DNA of 64,000 bases from Streptomyces albireticuli (GCF_002192455.1 NZ_CP021744.1:3502001-3566000), one strand, 5' to 3'; shown: positions 29,702 to 38,744, counted from the first letter of the stretch. The notes: generated by a model not told the origin, from the sequence alone. Numbers and translations: made by a program.

Positions 29702-29801
29702 GCCTGACGGCTCGCTCCGGCGGATCCCGTGCGGCACGGCCGCGCGGGGCTCCGCCCCGGACGGGCCGGTTCCGCCGGCCCGCCCGTGACCGGACGCGAG
29801 G

Positions 29802-31487
29802 TCAGAAGCCTCGCGTCCGCTTCGCCGCGCGACGCGTCCCCGCACCGCCCGGCACCTTGATGAACAGCCGGGCCGCCTCGGAGCCCAGGTTCACCCCGAT
29901 CGCGATCGCCAGCGCGAGGGCCGCCGCCTTCGTGAGGCTGGAGATGCCCGCGTTCATCTCGTTCTTCGCGAAGTTCAGCAGCGCGAAGTACGTGGCGCTA
30001 CCGGGCAGCAGCGGCCCGATCGCCGCCGTGACGTACGGCAGCGCGGACGCGTACCGGTAGCGGGAGAGCAGCTGGCCGAAGAGGCCGACGAGCCCGGCGG
30101 CGATGGCCGTGGCGGGCACGGGGTCGAGTTTCGCGGTGTCCGCGAGCGCCGCGTAGATCACCCAGGCGACGCCGCCGTTGAGCGTCGCCGCCCACACCGT
30201 GTGCCGCTCCTGCTGGAGCAGCACGGCGAACGCGAAGACCAGCAGCATCGCCGCGATGATCTGGAGGACCGGCCGTTCCTGCCGCTCCAGGGCCGCCTCC
30301 GGGTTGAGGGTGCCGCCGCCGATGTGCACGCCCCCGTAGAGGACGATCAGCACGCCGCAGACGATGCCGGCGATGAGATAGCCGACTTCCAGCAGCCGGG
30401 CCGCGGCGGTGATGTAGTAGCCGGTCAGGCCGTCCTGCACGCCCGACACCAGCGCCCGCCCGGGGATCAGCGCGAACAGCCCGCCGGTGATCACCGCGGA
30501 CGCCTGGACGTGCGCGTGGCTGGCGCTGAGCGCCACGCCCATCGCGGCGGGCGGCATCGCGGCCGCCACGAACTGGTAGAACTCCGGCAGTCCGCGCCCC
30601 GAGGCCAGCCAGGCCAGCCGGTCGCCGCACATCGCGCCCACGGCGGCCGCCACGAAGACCAGCAGCCCGCCGCCGACGAGCATGCTCGCCGCGCCGGCGA
30701 GCAGCCCGGAGGCGGCGGTCAGCGCCCAGCCCGGGTAGGGGTGGCGGTTGCGGCGGATCTCGGCGAGGCGGCCGTACGCCTCCTCCAGGGTCAGGCCCCG
30801 GGAGGTGATGTCGTGGACGAGCCGGAAGACGGCCGAGAGCCGGGTGTAGTCGGTGCCGCGCCGGCGGACCGTGCGGTTGGCGGTGACGGGGTCGTCGACG
30901 AGGGACGGCTGGTAGCTGACGGTCAGCAGGGTGAACGTGACGGTCGGCTCGCAGCGGTCGAGCCCGTAGGCGTGCGCGACGCCGAACATGGCCGCCTCGA
31001 CGTCCTCGGCGCCCTCGCCGCCCGCGAGCAGCAGCTCGCCGATGCGCAGGGTGAGGTCGAGCACGCGCGGGACGGGCGGCCCCGGCTCGTCCTGCTTCTC
31101 GGCCCGCTCGGGGGCGGGCCGCTCGCCGACCGGCATCCGCAGCATCGTGCGCATCCGGTCCTGCCAGGGCGCCTCCTTGGTCAGGCTGACCCTGGGTATG
31201 CCGTGCGGCGGGGTGAAGGCGGGGTAGACGACGGCCTGCGGGGCGGTGGGGGCGACGGTGCCCGGCGGGAGCGTGAAGGCCGAGCCCTCCGGTTCCGTGC
31301 CGGACTCCGGGGCGATGCCCTCGGGAACGGCGAACTCGGAGGTCGGGTGGTCGTCCTCGGGCGGTGGCGGGAGCGGGACCCCGAGCGGCGGGGTGAAGGC
31401 GCTGTGCGCCTCGTCGGACTGCGGCTTCCGGTCCTCGACCTGATCCGCGTCCGCGGACCTGCCGCCCCTCTTGCGATCCGCCACCAC
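29802..31487 (-). CDS. ThrE-type threonine/serine exporter (DUF1212/DUF3815)
   Basis: 561 residues. A polar Pro-rich N-terminus of about 130 residues is followed by the soluble ThrE head (LRIGELLLAGGEGAEDVEAAMFGVAHAYGL, TSRGLTLEEAYGRL) and about ten membrane helices. Family members export threonine, serine or small peptides. GTG 31487 has GAGGAG 4-5 nt upstream. The terminator-like stem cgggccgg/ccggcccg near 29762-29782 separates it from ppa. Confidence 0.9.
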   Translation of the reverse strand: MVADRKRGGRSADADQVEDRKPQSDEAHSAFTPPLGVPLPPPPEDDHPTSEFAVPEGIAPESGTEPEGSAFTLPPGTVAPTAPQAVVYPAFTPPHGIPRVSLTKEAPWQDRMRTMLRMPVGERPAPERAEKQDEPGPPVPRVLDLTLRIGELLLAGGEGAEDVEAAMFGVAHAYGLDRCEPTVTFTLLTVSYQPSLVDDPVTANRTVRRRGTDYTRLSAVFRLVHDITSRGLTLEEAYGRLAEIRRNRHPYPGWALTAASGLLAGAASMLVGGGLLVFVAAAVGAMCGDRLAWLASGRGLPEFYQFVAAAMPPAAMGVALSASHAHVQASAVITGGLFALIPGRALVSGVQDGLTGYYITAAARLLEVGYLIAGIVCGVLIVLYGGVHIGGGTLNPEAALERQERPVLQIIAAMLLVFAFAVLLQQERHTVWAATLNGGVAWVIYAALADTAKLDPVPATAIAAGLVGLFGQLLSRYRYASALPYVTAAIGPLLPGSATYFALLNFAKNEMNAGISSLTKAAALALAIAIGVNLGSEAARLFIKVPGGAGTRRAAKRTRGF

Positions 31488-31618
31488 GCGACTCCTCTTA
31501 CGCCTCCTGCCGCCCTGCTATGGCCACCATGCCTGATCAGTGGCTCGTGTGCCCAGCGTGGTCCTGGGCACACTTTCGCGGGCGGCGGGAGGCCAGGGGC
31601 TCCGGGGATCGGAGCAGC

Positions 31619-32314
31619 TCAGCGCTTGGCGTGCCGCCCGCGCTGGACCGGCGGGCGGCCCTCGCCGGGACCGCCCGGGGCGGCCGGGGTCTTCTTGCCC
31701 TTGGCGCGGGCCCGCAGCAGCTCGATGGCGACGGGCACCACCGAGATCAGCACGATGGCGACGAGGATCAGCTCGATGTGCTTGTTGACGAAGTCGACCT
31801 TGCCGAGGGCGGCGCCCAGCAGCGTCACGCCGGCGCCCCAGAGGATGCCGCCGATGATGTTGAAGGTCAGGAACGAGCGGTAGTTCATCCGGCTCACGCC
31901 GGCGATGATCGGCGTGAAGGTGCGGATGATCGGCACGAACCGGGCCAGGACCAGCGACTTCGGCCCGTACTTCTCGAAGAACTCGTGCGCCTTCTCGACG
32001 TTCTCCTGCTTGAAGAGGCGGGAGTCCGGTCGCTTGAAGAGGGCGGGTCCGACCTTACGGCCGAAGAGATAGCCGGCCTGGTCGCCGAGGACGGCGGCGA
32101 GCACGACCAGCGTGGCGACGAGCCACAGCGGCTTGTCGATCTGGTTGGTGGTGACCAGCAGGCCGGTGGTGAAGAGCAGCGAGTCGCCCGGCAGGAAGAA
32201 GCCGATCAGAAGGCCGGACTCCGCGAAGACGATGGCCAGGACGCCGATCAGACCGAATTGCTCGATCAGATAGTTCGCGTCCAGCCACTGCGGGCCGAGC
32301 GCGAGGGTGGTCAT
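31619..32314 (-). CDS. DedA-family membrane protein
   Basis: 231 residues. DedA/SNARE-associated signatures: FAESGLLIGFFLPGDSLLFTTGLL, GDQAGYLFGRKVG, and ARFVPIIRTFTPIIAGVSRMNYRSF with the essential Arg, then three C-terminal helices and a basic tail. DedA proteins are thought to move or flip lipids and maintain membrane potential. ATG 32314 is the first good start; in-frame sequence further up is the promoter of the YbjQ gene. Confidence 0.93.
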   Translation of the reverse strand: MTTLALGPQWLDANYLIEQFGLIGVLAIVFAESGLLIGFFLPGDSLLFTTGLLVTTNQIDKPLWLVATLVVLAAVLGDQAGYLFGRKVGPALFKRPDSRLFKQENVEKAHEFFEKYGPKSLVLARFVPIIRTFTPIIAGVSRMNYRSFLTFNIIGGILWGAGVTLLGAALGKVDFVNKHIELILVAIVLISVVPVAIELLRARAKGKKTPAAPGGPGEGRPPVQRGRHAKR

Positions 32315-32539
32315 GGGGGTCACGGGTAGGTGGCTCCTGAGTCGTGGGCGCAGGCTCGTGCGAGGCCCGCGGGCACAGGCGGGGTGGGGTGGTGTGCGGC
32401 CCCAAGTTATCAACGTGCCCGCCGTGCCCCTGGTTCCAGAGCCCCTTTCGATTCGTACTCCAGTTCCCACTCAACCGGCGCAGCCCCGCATGCGTCCCGG
32501 ACAACAACCGACAAAACTGCACACACGGAGGTGGATGCG

Positions 32540-32905
32540 ATGGGCATCGAGGAGTACGGCGGCGGCCAGTCACAGTCGGATGTAATCGTGGTCACGACCA
32601 ACGACGTACCGGGCTTCCGCGTCGACAGGGTGATCGGCGAGGTCTTCGGGCTGACAGTGCGCTCCCGGCACGTCGGCAGCCAGATCGGCGCGGGCCTGAA
32701 GTCGCTGATCGGCGGCGAGCTCAAGGGCCTGACCAAGACGCTGGTCGAGACCCGCAACCAGGCGATGGAGCGCCTCGTCGAGCAGGCGAAGGCGCGCGGC
32801 GCCAACGCGGTCCTGATGTTCCGCTTCGACGTGACGGAGGCGGCGGACGTGGGCACGGAGGTCTGCGCCTACGGCACGGCCGTCGTGATCTCGCCCCGGG
32901 CGTGA
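32540..32905 (+). CDS. YbjQ-family (DUF74) protein
   Basis: 121 residues in the small beta-rich YbjQ fold: VVTTNDVPGFRVDRVIGEVFGLTVRSRHVGSQ then ARGANAVLMFRFDV and TEVCAYGTAVVI. ATG 32540 has GGAGGTG (32527-32533) 6 nt upstream. The fold is pentameric and sometimes called heavy-metal-binding; its cellular role is not known. Followed by a hairpin terminator. Confidence 0.9.
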   Translation: MGIEEYGGGQSQSDVIVVTTNDVPGFRVDRVIGEVFGLTVRSRHVGSQIGAGLKSLIGGELKGLTKTLVETRNQAMERLVEQAKARGANAVLMFRFDVTEAADVGTEVCAYGTAVVISPRA

Positions 32906-32915
32906 CGAACGGCGA

Positions 32916-32947
32916 TGGGGCGGGCCGGGGCCTCCTGGCCCGCCCCA
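32916..32947 (+). terminator. Hairpin terminator after the YbjQ gene
   Basis: Perfect 11-bp stem tggggcgggcc / ggcccgcccca around a 10-nt loop, 10 nt past the YbjQ stop and touching the start of the decarboxylase remnant. Confidence 0.7.
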
Positions 32948-32951
32948 CCGC

Positions 32952-33314
32952 CGCGACGCCCAGGAGGTCGCGTGCCGGCTCTCGCGGCACATCGCGGAGA
33001 CGGGCGACTTCCGCCTGCTGACGCGCGGCGACGAGCTGCCCGTCTTCGCCTTCACCACGGCCGAGGGCATCGGCTCCTTCGACGTCTTCGACGTCTCTCG
33101 GCGCCTGCGCGAGCGGGGCTGGCTCGTGCCCGCCTACACGTTCCCGCCGAACCGGGAGGACCTGTCGGTGCCGCGGATCGTCTGCCGGAACGGGTTCTCG
33201 CACGATCTGGCGGACCTGTTCCTGGAGGACCTGCGGGCGCTGCTGCCGGAGCTGCGGGAGCAGCCGGGGCCGCTGCGGAGACCGGAGTCGAAGGCGTCGG
33301 CGTTCCACCACTGA
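32952..33314 (+). pseudogene. Glutamate decarboxylase, C-terminal remnant
   Basis: The frame from 32952 to the stop at 33314 reads the last ~120 residues of a PLP-dependent glutamate decarboxylase: RGDELPVFAFT, FDVFDVSRRLRERGWLVPAY, VCRNGFSHDLADLFLEDL and a terminal SAFHH tail like the family's. A full enzyme is about 465 residues. The PLP lysine and the whole N-terminal three quarters are absent, there is no plausible start, and a terminator stem lies directly in front. The remnant is therefore a 5' deletion, not a functional gene. Confidence 0.9.
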
Positions 33315-33356
33315 GGCCTTCGGCGCGGGTCTCTCCCCGCCCCTTCGGGGACGCCC

Positions 33357-33953
33357 TCAAGCCCCGGACGGGCCGGGTTCCCCGGATCGCTCCGGCTCCT
33401 CCCCCGCCATCACGTACGCCCCGTCCTTGAGCCGCCCGATCAGGCCCCGGGTCCACGCCTCCCCGCTCTCCGCGGTGTGCGCCCACATCCCCATGATCTC
33501 GGCGATGTGTCCCCAGTCCTCCCCCTCGGAGGGAGTCCAGTTACGGCGGATCTCCTCGCGCCACGCGCGCAGCGCCTCGACGCGCCGCTCCAGCAGGGCG
33601 ACGGCCTCGGCGCGCGGCAGGTCGACGAGGAAGCCGACGCCCGCCGTAAGGACGTCGACCTTCTGGTCGTGGGAGGAGAGGGCCTCCCGCAGCAGCCGGA
33701 AGTACTCGGCCCCGCCCTCGGCCGTCAGCTCGTACTCCGTGCGCGGCGGGCCGCCGGCCTCGCTCGGCGCGACGTCGTGGGCGACGAGCAGTCCTTGCTT
33801 CGCCATGGTCTTGAGCGCGTGGTAGATCGAGCCGGGCTTGGCGTTGGACCACTCGTGCGCGCCCCAGTCCTCCAGGTCGTGGCGCACCTGGTAGCCGTGC
33901 GCGCGCCCGTGCCGCCGCACCGCCCCCAGGACCAGCAGCCGGATCGCCGACAT
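33357..33953 (-). CDS. PadR-family transcriptional regulator
   Basis: 198 residues. N-terminal winged helix starting IRLLVLGAVRRHGRAHGYQVRHDLEDWG, with KPGSIYHALKTMAKQGLLVAHD as recognition region and a wing RTEYELTAEGGAEYF. The C-terminal helical dimerisation part follows. It regulates unknown genes, possibly the neighbouring DinB gene. Confidence 0.93.
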   Translation of the reverse strand: MSAIRLLVLGAVRRHGRAHGYQVRHDLEDWGAHEWSNAKPGSIYHALKTMAKQGLLVAHDVAPSEAGGPPRTEYELTAEGGAEYFRLLREALSSHDQKVDVLTAGVGFLVDLPRAEAVALLERRVEALRAWREEIRRNWTPSEGEDWGHIAEIMGMWAHTAESGEAWTRGLIGRLKDGAYVMAGEEPERSGEPGPSGA

Positions 33954-34042
33954 CGTCTCCTCATTCCACCGCTCCGCGCCGCTCCGGCCGCGCTTCCGCG
34001 GCCCAGACTAGGCGGCGCGGGGCCCGGCGGAGGGGGAGGGCG

Positions 34043-34627
34043 TCACTCCGCCCGCGCCGCCGCCTCCTCCGCGGCCTCCGCGGCCTCCGCGGCCTCCGCG
34101 GCCTCCGCCACGAGCGTGAACGCCGTCTTCCCGTCGAGGGACTCGCGGATGATGTCCGCGTGCCCGGCGTGCCGGGCGATCTCCTCGACCAGGTGCAGCA
34201 GCAGCCAGCGCATCGACACCCGGGTGGACGGCGGGAACCAGGGGGCTTCCGGCAGCGGGAAGGTGTCGTCCAGGCTGGGGACCTCGCGGATGAACCGCTC
34301 GGTCTCGGCGGCGACGCGCTCCCAGTAGGCGAGCACGCCGGCGACGCTCTCGCCCTCCAGGATCCGGAAGCTGTCTCCCCAGTTCGACGGGTCGCGGGGG
34401 ATCTCCGGGTCCACGCCCCGGGCCCGCCGCACCCAGGTGTCCTCGGTCTCCGCGACGTGCTTGAGGAGGCCGCCGAGCGTGAGCTCGCTGGCGGACGTAC
34501 GCCGCGCCGCCTCCTCGTCCGTCACCCCGAGCAGCGCCCTGCGCAGGCCGCCGCGCTGGGCCTCCACGAACGCCAGCAGCGTGCCGCGCTCGTCGGAGGG
34601 GTTCTTCTCGATCACGTGCGTCACCAT
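34043..34627 (-). CDS. DinB/YfiT-like protein (DUF664) with Ala-Glu repeat tail
   Basis: About 194 residues. Four-helix DinB-type bundle with metal-ligand pattern: GGLLKHVAETEDTW, then LLLHLVEEIARHAGHADIIRE (two His on the last helix). Such proteins are often thiol-dependent transferases. The C-terminus ends in an Ala/Glu run encoded by a 9-bp tandem repeat at 34062-34107. ATG 34627 is preferred to a GTG/ATG 13 codons upstream. Confidence 0.88.
   Translation of the reverse strand: MVTHVIEKNPSDERGTLLAFVEAQRGGLRRALLGVTDEEAARRTSASELTLGGLLKHVAETEDTWVRRARGVDPEIPRDPSNWGDSFRILEGESVAGVLAYWERVAAETERFIREVPSLDDTFPLPEAPWFPPSTRVSMRWLLLHLVEEIARHAGHADIIRESLDGKTAFTLVAEAAEAAEAAEAAEEAAARAE
34062..34107. repeat. 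9-bp tandem repeat coding an (AEA) tail
   Basis: About five head-to-tail copies of cctccgcgg at the 3' end of the DinB-like gene. Copy number changes would add or remove three residues each without a frameshift. Confidence 0.85.
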
Positions 34628-34792
34628 GGGATCCGCCTTTCGTGGTGCGTCGGCCTCGTGGACCACAGGCTAGGACCCCATGAGGACAGTTCCCGTCCTA
34701 TATACGTCCTGACGCGCCCTCAAGCACCTGGATTTCCCCGGGCACCCCCTCCGGGACCGGCGTGCCCGAGGGCGACAGGGGTGGGGAGGGGA

Positions 34793-36250
34793 TCAGAAGG
34801 GGAATCTGCTGCGCCCGTGCTGGATGGATATCCACTTGGTGGTGGTGAAGGCGTCGACCATGGACTCGCCGTTGAGCCGCCCCACGCCCGAGTGCTTCTC
34901 ACCGCCGAACGGCACGATCGCCTCGTCGTGCACGGTGCTGTCGTTGACGTGGATCATGCCGGTCTCGATCCGCTTGGCGACGCGCACGCCGCGCTCGACG
35001 TCCCCGGTGTGGACGGCCCCGCTCAGCCCGTACGGCGTGGCGTTGGCGATCCTGATCGCCTCCTCCTCCCCGTCGAAGGGGACGATCAGGGCGACCGGGC
35101 CGAAGATCTCCTGACACAGGACCGGCGAGTCGGCCGGCAGACCGGTCAGCACCGTGGGCTCGACGAGCGTGCCGTCCGTGCCGCCCCTCAGCAGCGCGGT
35201 GGCGCCGTCGGCGATGGTCTGCTCCACCAGGGCGTTGATGGCGTCGGCCTGGCCGGCGTGGATCAGCGGGCCGATGTGGGTCGCCGGGTCGCCCGGGTCG
35301 CCGACCTTGAGCGTCCTGACCTTGGCGACGAACTTCTCCGTGAACTCCCGCTCGACCGACCGGTCCACCAGCACCCGGTTGGCCGCCATGCAGACCTGGC
35401 CCTGGTGGATGAAACGGCTGAAGACGGCCGCGTCGACGGCGTAGTCGATGTCGGCGTCGTCCAGGACGATCAGGGCGCTGTTGCCACCCAGCTCCAGGAT
35501 GACGCGCTTGAAGTGGGACGCGGCGACGGTGGCCACATGGCGGCCGACCTTGTCGGAGCCGGTGAAGGAGATCACCTTCGGCACCGGGTGCTCGATCAGC
35601 GCGTCGCCGATCTCCGCGATGTCGGTGACGACGACGTTGAGCACCCCGGCGGGCAGCCCGGCCTCCTCGAAGACCTTCGCGACCAGGCCCCCGCCGCATA
35701 TCGGCGTGTTCTGGTGGGGCTTGAGGACGACGGCGTTGCCCAGCGCGAGCGCCGGGGCGACGGACTTCACGGAGAGCAGGAAGGGGAAGTTGAAGGGACT
35801 GATCACGCCCACGACCCCGACCGGCAGCCGGTAGAGCCGGTTCTCCTTGGTGTCGTCGGGCGAGGGCAGGATGCGGCCCTCGGCCCGCAGTGCGAGGTGC
35901 AGCGCCTCGCGCAGGAACTCCCGGACCAGGTGCAGCTCGAAGGCCGCCTTGACGGCCGTGCCGCCGCACTCCGCCGTGATCGCGGCGGACAGCTCCGCCT
36001 CCCGGTCGTCGACGACGCGCAGCGCCCGCTCGAAGACGAGCCGGCGGGTGTACGGGCTGGTGGCGCCCCACTCCCGCTGGGCCCGCTCGGCGGCGCGGTA
36101 CGCCTGGTCGATCTCGGTCACCCCGGCCACGGTGATGGAGGCGAGCTTCTCCCCGTCGTAGGGGTTGAAGTCCACGATGTCCCAGGAGCCGGTGCCGGCC
36201 CGCCATTCGCCGTCGATGTACTGGAAAGCCAATTCGTCGAAGTAGGACAT
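34793..36250 (-). CDS. NAD(P)-dependent aldehyde dehydrogenase (aromatic-aldehyde type)
   Basis: 485 residues, full ALDH length. Catalytic Cys287 in HQGQVCMAANR and general base Glu253 in LELGGNSALIVLDDAD; coenzyme site SPFNFPFLLS, KPHQNTPI, FTGSDKVGRHV; C-terminal ECIFGPV-like QEIFGPVALIVPF. The sequence is most like benzaldehyde/vanillin dehydrogenases, though substrate is not certain. ATG 36250 (MSYFDELAFQYIDGEW) is the family start. Upstream in-frame Met codons lack ribosome sites. Confidence 0.92.
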   Translation of the reverse strand: MSYFDELAFQYIDGEWRAGTGSWDIVDFNPYDGEKLASITVAGVTEIDQAYRAAERAQREWGATSPYTRRLVFERALRVVDDREAELSAAITAECGGTAVKAAFELHLVREFLREALHLALRAEGRILPSPDDTKENRLYRLPVGVVGVISPFNFPFLLSVKSVAPALALGNAVVLKPHQNTPICGGGLVAKVFEEAGLPAGVLNVVVTDIAEIGDALIEHPVPKVISFTGSDKVGRHVATVAASHFKRVILELGGNSALIVLDDADIDYAVDAAVFSRFIHQGQVCMAANRVLVDRSVEREFTEKFVAKVRTLKVGDPGDPATHIGPLIHAGQADAINALVEQTIADGATALLRGGTDGTLVEPTVLTGLPADSPVLCQEIFGPVALIVPFDGEEEAIRIANATPYGLSGAVHTGDVERGVRVAKRIETGMIHVNDSTVHDEAIVPFGGEKHSGVGRLNGESMVDAFTTTKWISIQHGRSRFPF

Positions 36251-36337
36251 GCGCCATCCCTGCCTGGAGATTACGGGGGCGCTCATGGCGCCCGAACCGG
36301 TATGCGACTCCTGATGGGACGTCATCGTACTGATGTG

Positions 36338-37201
36338 TCAGACGAGTTGAAGAAGGCGCCTCAGCAAGTCCCGTGAACCGGCGGGCGGAAGGCTGTCCTC
36401 GTGCAGCCGCTCCATCGCCTTCCCGTACTGCGCGACCTCGTCGGGCTTGTCCAGGTACAGCGCGCTGGTGAGCTGCTCCAGATACACCACGTCGGAGAGG
36501 TCGAACTCGGGGAAGCGCAGCATCGTGAAGGCGCCGCTCTCCCCCGCGTGCCCGCCGTGCGCGAAGGGCATCACCTGGAGCGTCACATTGGCCTGCTCGG
36601 AAATGTCGATCAGGTGCTCCAGCTGCCCGCGCATCACGTCCCGGCCACCGTACGGGCGGTGCAGCGCGGCCTCGTCGAGGACCGCGTGGAAATGCGGGGC
36701 GCGCTCCGAGAACAGCAGCTTCTGGCGCTCCATGCGCAGCGACACCCGGCGCTCGACCTCGGCCTCCTCGGCCGTGGGCTGGCCGCGCACCACGACGGCC
36801 TGGGCGTAGCCCTCGGTCTGGAGCAGGCCGTGCACGAACTGCACCTCGTAGATGTTGATGTGCGAGGCGGCGCCCTCCAGGCCGACATAGGTCTGGAACC
36901 AGCCGGGCAGCACGTCGCCGTAGCTGTGCCACCAGCCGGCGACATTGGCCTCACGGGCCAGGCCCAGCAGCGCCTCGCGCTCCTGCTCGTCCGTGACGCC
37001 GTAGAGCGTGAGCAGGTCCTCGACGTCCCGGGCCTTGAAGCTCACCCGCCCCAGCTCCATGCGGCTGATCTTGGACTCGGACGCCCGGATCGAGTAGCCG
37101 GCCGCCTCGCGGGTGATGCCCCGCGACTCCCTCAGCCTCCTGAGCTGGGAGCCCAGGAGTATGCGGCGCACCACAGAACCGCTCGACTCGCTCGTGGCCA
37201 T
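36338..37201 (-). CDS. XRE-family regulator with DUF5753 domain
   Basis: 287 residues. N-terminal HTH: GSQLRRLRESRGITREAAGYSIRASESKISRMELGRVSFK. The rest is the DUF5753 domain (TYVGLEGAASHINIYEVQFVHGLLQTEGYAQAVV, QVMPFAHGGHAGESGAFTMLRFPE). Streptomycetes carry many such regulators, usually paired with DUF397 proteins and RsbW-like ATPases, as here. It is likely to control the two downstream genes; a shared DNA element was found in front of both. Confidence 0.94.
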   Translation of the reverse strand: MATSESSGSVVRRILLGSQLRRLRESRGITREAAGYSIRASESKISRMELGRVSFKARDVEDLLTLYGVTDEQEREALLGLAREANVAGWWHSYGDVLPGWFQTYVGLEGAASHINIYEVQFVHGLLQTEGYAQAVVVRGQPTAEEAEVERRVSLRMERQKLLFSERAPHFHAVLDEAALHRPYGGRDVMRGQLEHLIDISEQANVTLQVMPFAHGGHAGESGAFTMLRFPEFDLSDVVYLEQLTSALYLDKPDEVAQYGKAMERLHEDSLPPAGSRDLLRRLLQLV

Positions 37202-37514
37202 CTCTGCGACTCCTCCTCTTCCGGTTCCTGCACCGGTCGTGCCGCTTCCGCACCCTTCCGGGGCGACCCCCGCTACCCCCGGCCGTGAAGTCTGCCATCT
37301 TCGGGCTCCGTTGAGTGTGCATCCGATTACCCAGCCGTGTGCAGTTCGGACAACGTACGCAGGAGGGCGTAGGAAGAATTACTCCCTAACGGGATCGTGC
37401 GCCCCCAAAACCCCCACGTGCACGTGCATCTGCCCTTGCATCCGCCCCCTCCATTGGGAACCATGGGGGACGCACACGTGCGTGTCACGTCCACGATTGC
37501 CAGGAGTGCCTCGG
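37202..37514. promoter_or_regulatory. Divergent intergenic region with candidate operator (37418-37440)
   Basis: 313 nt without a gene between the XRE regulator and the ATPase gene. It contains the 23-nt element gtgcacgtgcat-ct-gccc-t-tgca at 37418-37440, which includes the palindrome tgcacgtgca. Its near copy lies upstream of the DUF397 gene at 38415-38437. A further imperfect palindrome (gcacacgtgcgtgt) occurs near 37472-37485. Confidence 0.6.
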
Positions 37515-38009
37515 ATGGGTACCGAAGGATCGACCGTGCTCTCACCTCTGTGGCGAGGGCTGCCACCGATCGCCCCCTCCGCCGTCTCCAACTCGGCCTC
37601 CTGTGCACTTCCTCCCCGCTTCGAGGCGGTCCGGACCGCCCGGCGGTTCACCAGGTCCACGCTTCAGCAGTGGGATCTCCCGGGGCTATTCGACGATGTC
37701 GCGCTCGTGGTCTCGGAATTGGTCACCAACTCCATGCGGTACGCCCTTCCCGCCGACCCCATAGGCACGGCCGGTGAGCCTCCGGTGCGGCTGCACCTGA
37801 TGCGCTGGACGTCGCGGCTGGTGTGCGCCGTGCGGGACCCGAGCGAGGAGAGCCCCGTCGCGGGCGAGGCGGACGCCGGGGCCGAGTGCGGGCGGGGGCT
37901 GTTCCTGGTGGAGTCCTTCAGCGACACCTGGGGCTGGCACCCGCTGGCCGGGGCGCTGCGCGGCAAGGTCGTATGGGCGCTCTTCCGGGTGCCGGACGCC
38001 CGGGACTGA
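37515..38009 (+). CDS. RsbW-like ATP-binding protein (HATPase_c_2)
   Basis: 164 residues, GHKL-fold anti-sigma-factor-kinase type: RTARRFTRSTLQQWDL, DVALVVSELVTNSMRYA (N box) and GRGLFLVESFSDTWGWHP (G box). These small kinases are abundant in Streptomyces and act on sigma or anti-anti-sigma proteins. ATG 37515 was chosen although the frame is open upstream; a GGAG-like ggagtg lies at 37503-37508. Part of the DUF5753/DUF397/ATPase set. Confidence 0.9.
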   Translation: MGTEGSTVLSPLWRGLPPIAPSAVSNSASCALPPRFEAVRTARRFTRSTLQQWDLPGLFDDVALVVSELVTNSMRYALPADPIGTAGEPPVRLHLMRWTSRLVCAVRDPSEESPVAGEADAGAECGRGLFLVESFSDTWGWHPLAGALRGKVVWALFRVPDARD

Positions 38010-38085
38010 CGGCGCGTCCGTCCGGAACTCCCCGGCACCGCCGGAAATCGTCCGGAACAGGATGCTCAGCTTCCCGCCCGGTGGC

Positions 38086-38343
38086 TCAGTCGCTCACCAG
38101 GTAGTCGAACTCGCCGTCCTTGACGCCCAGCAGCATCGCCTCGATCTCCGCCGGGGTGTAGACGAGGGCCGGGCCGTCCGGATGACGGGAATTGCGCACG
38201 GCGACCCCGCCGCCGGGCAGCTTCGCGAACTCCACGCACGAACCCTGCGAGTTCGAGTGCCGGCTCTTCCGCCAGACGACGCCGTCGAGGTCCGCGGCAG
38301 CCATGCCGTTGTACGCGTGAGGCACAGGACTCTCCCGGAGCAT
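38086..38343 (-). CDS. DUF397 protein
   Basis: About 85 residues with the DUF397 signature DGVVWRKSRHSNSQGSCVEFAKLPGGGVAVRNSRHPDGPALVYTPAEIEAMLLGVKDGEFDYL in order. DUF397 proteins (BldB/WhiJ neighbours) are small partners of DUF5753 XRE regulators and are thought to antagonise them. Start is either ATG 38343 or GTG 38355. Confidence 0.92.
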   Translation of the reverse strand: MLRESPVPHAYNGMAAADLDGVVWRKSRHSNSQGSCVEFAKLPGGGVAVRNSRHPDGPALVYTPAEIEAMLLGVKDGEFDYLVSD

Positions 38344-38414
38344 TGCAGGGGGCACCCCGGCACGAATGGTGGGGATGACAACTACTCCGGATCATAGCCG
38401 CGTTCATGTGCTTC

Positions 38415-38437
38415 TGCATGGGCGAATGCACGTGCAC
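38415..38437 (-). promoter_or_regulatory. Candidate operator, second copy
   Basis: On the minus strand this reads gtgcacgtgcat-tc-gccc-a-tgca, matching 37418-37440 at 20 of 23 positions and in the same orientation relative to the gene behind it. It lies about 70-95 nt before the DUF397 start. Confidence 0.6.
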
Positions 38438-38489
38438 TTTCGGTGTTCCCACCACTACTTCCCGGTGCCGCTACCGGAAGACTTCCCGC

Positions 38490-38732
38490 CTACTTCCCGT
38501 TGCCCGAATACGGCAGGAGCGCCATCTCCCGGGCATTCTTGATCGCACGCGCCAGCTGTCGCTGCTGCTGTGCGGTGACCCTGGTCACCCGGCGGCTACG
38601 GATCTTCCCGCGGTCCGAAATGAACTTCCGCAGCAGATCGGTGTCTTTGTAGTCGATGTAGGTGATGCCCGCGGTTTCCAGGGGATTCGGGCGGGGCTTG
38701 AGGTTCTTGCGGTGTTCGGGGCGGCGGGGCAC
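38490..38732 (-). CDS. rpsR2: 30S ribosomal protein S18, zinc-independent paralogue
   Basis: 80 residues with the S18 core [50 protein letters not shown]. It lacks cysteines, unlike zinc-ribbon forms. GTG 38732 has AAGGA 7 nt upstream. Last gene of the minus-strand Zur-type operon. Confidence 0.95.
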   Translation of the reverse strand: MPRRPEHRKNLKPRPNPLETAGITYIDYKDTDLLRKFISDRGKIRSRRVTRVTAQQQRQLARAIKNAREMALLPYSGNGK

Positions 38733-38744
38733 GGAGAAGTCCTT

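Noticed and set aside
30201..31883. 560-codon plus-strand open frame
   Set aside because: Antisense of the ThrE-type exporter gene.
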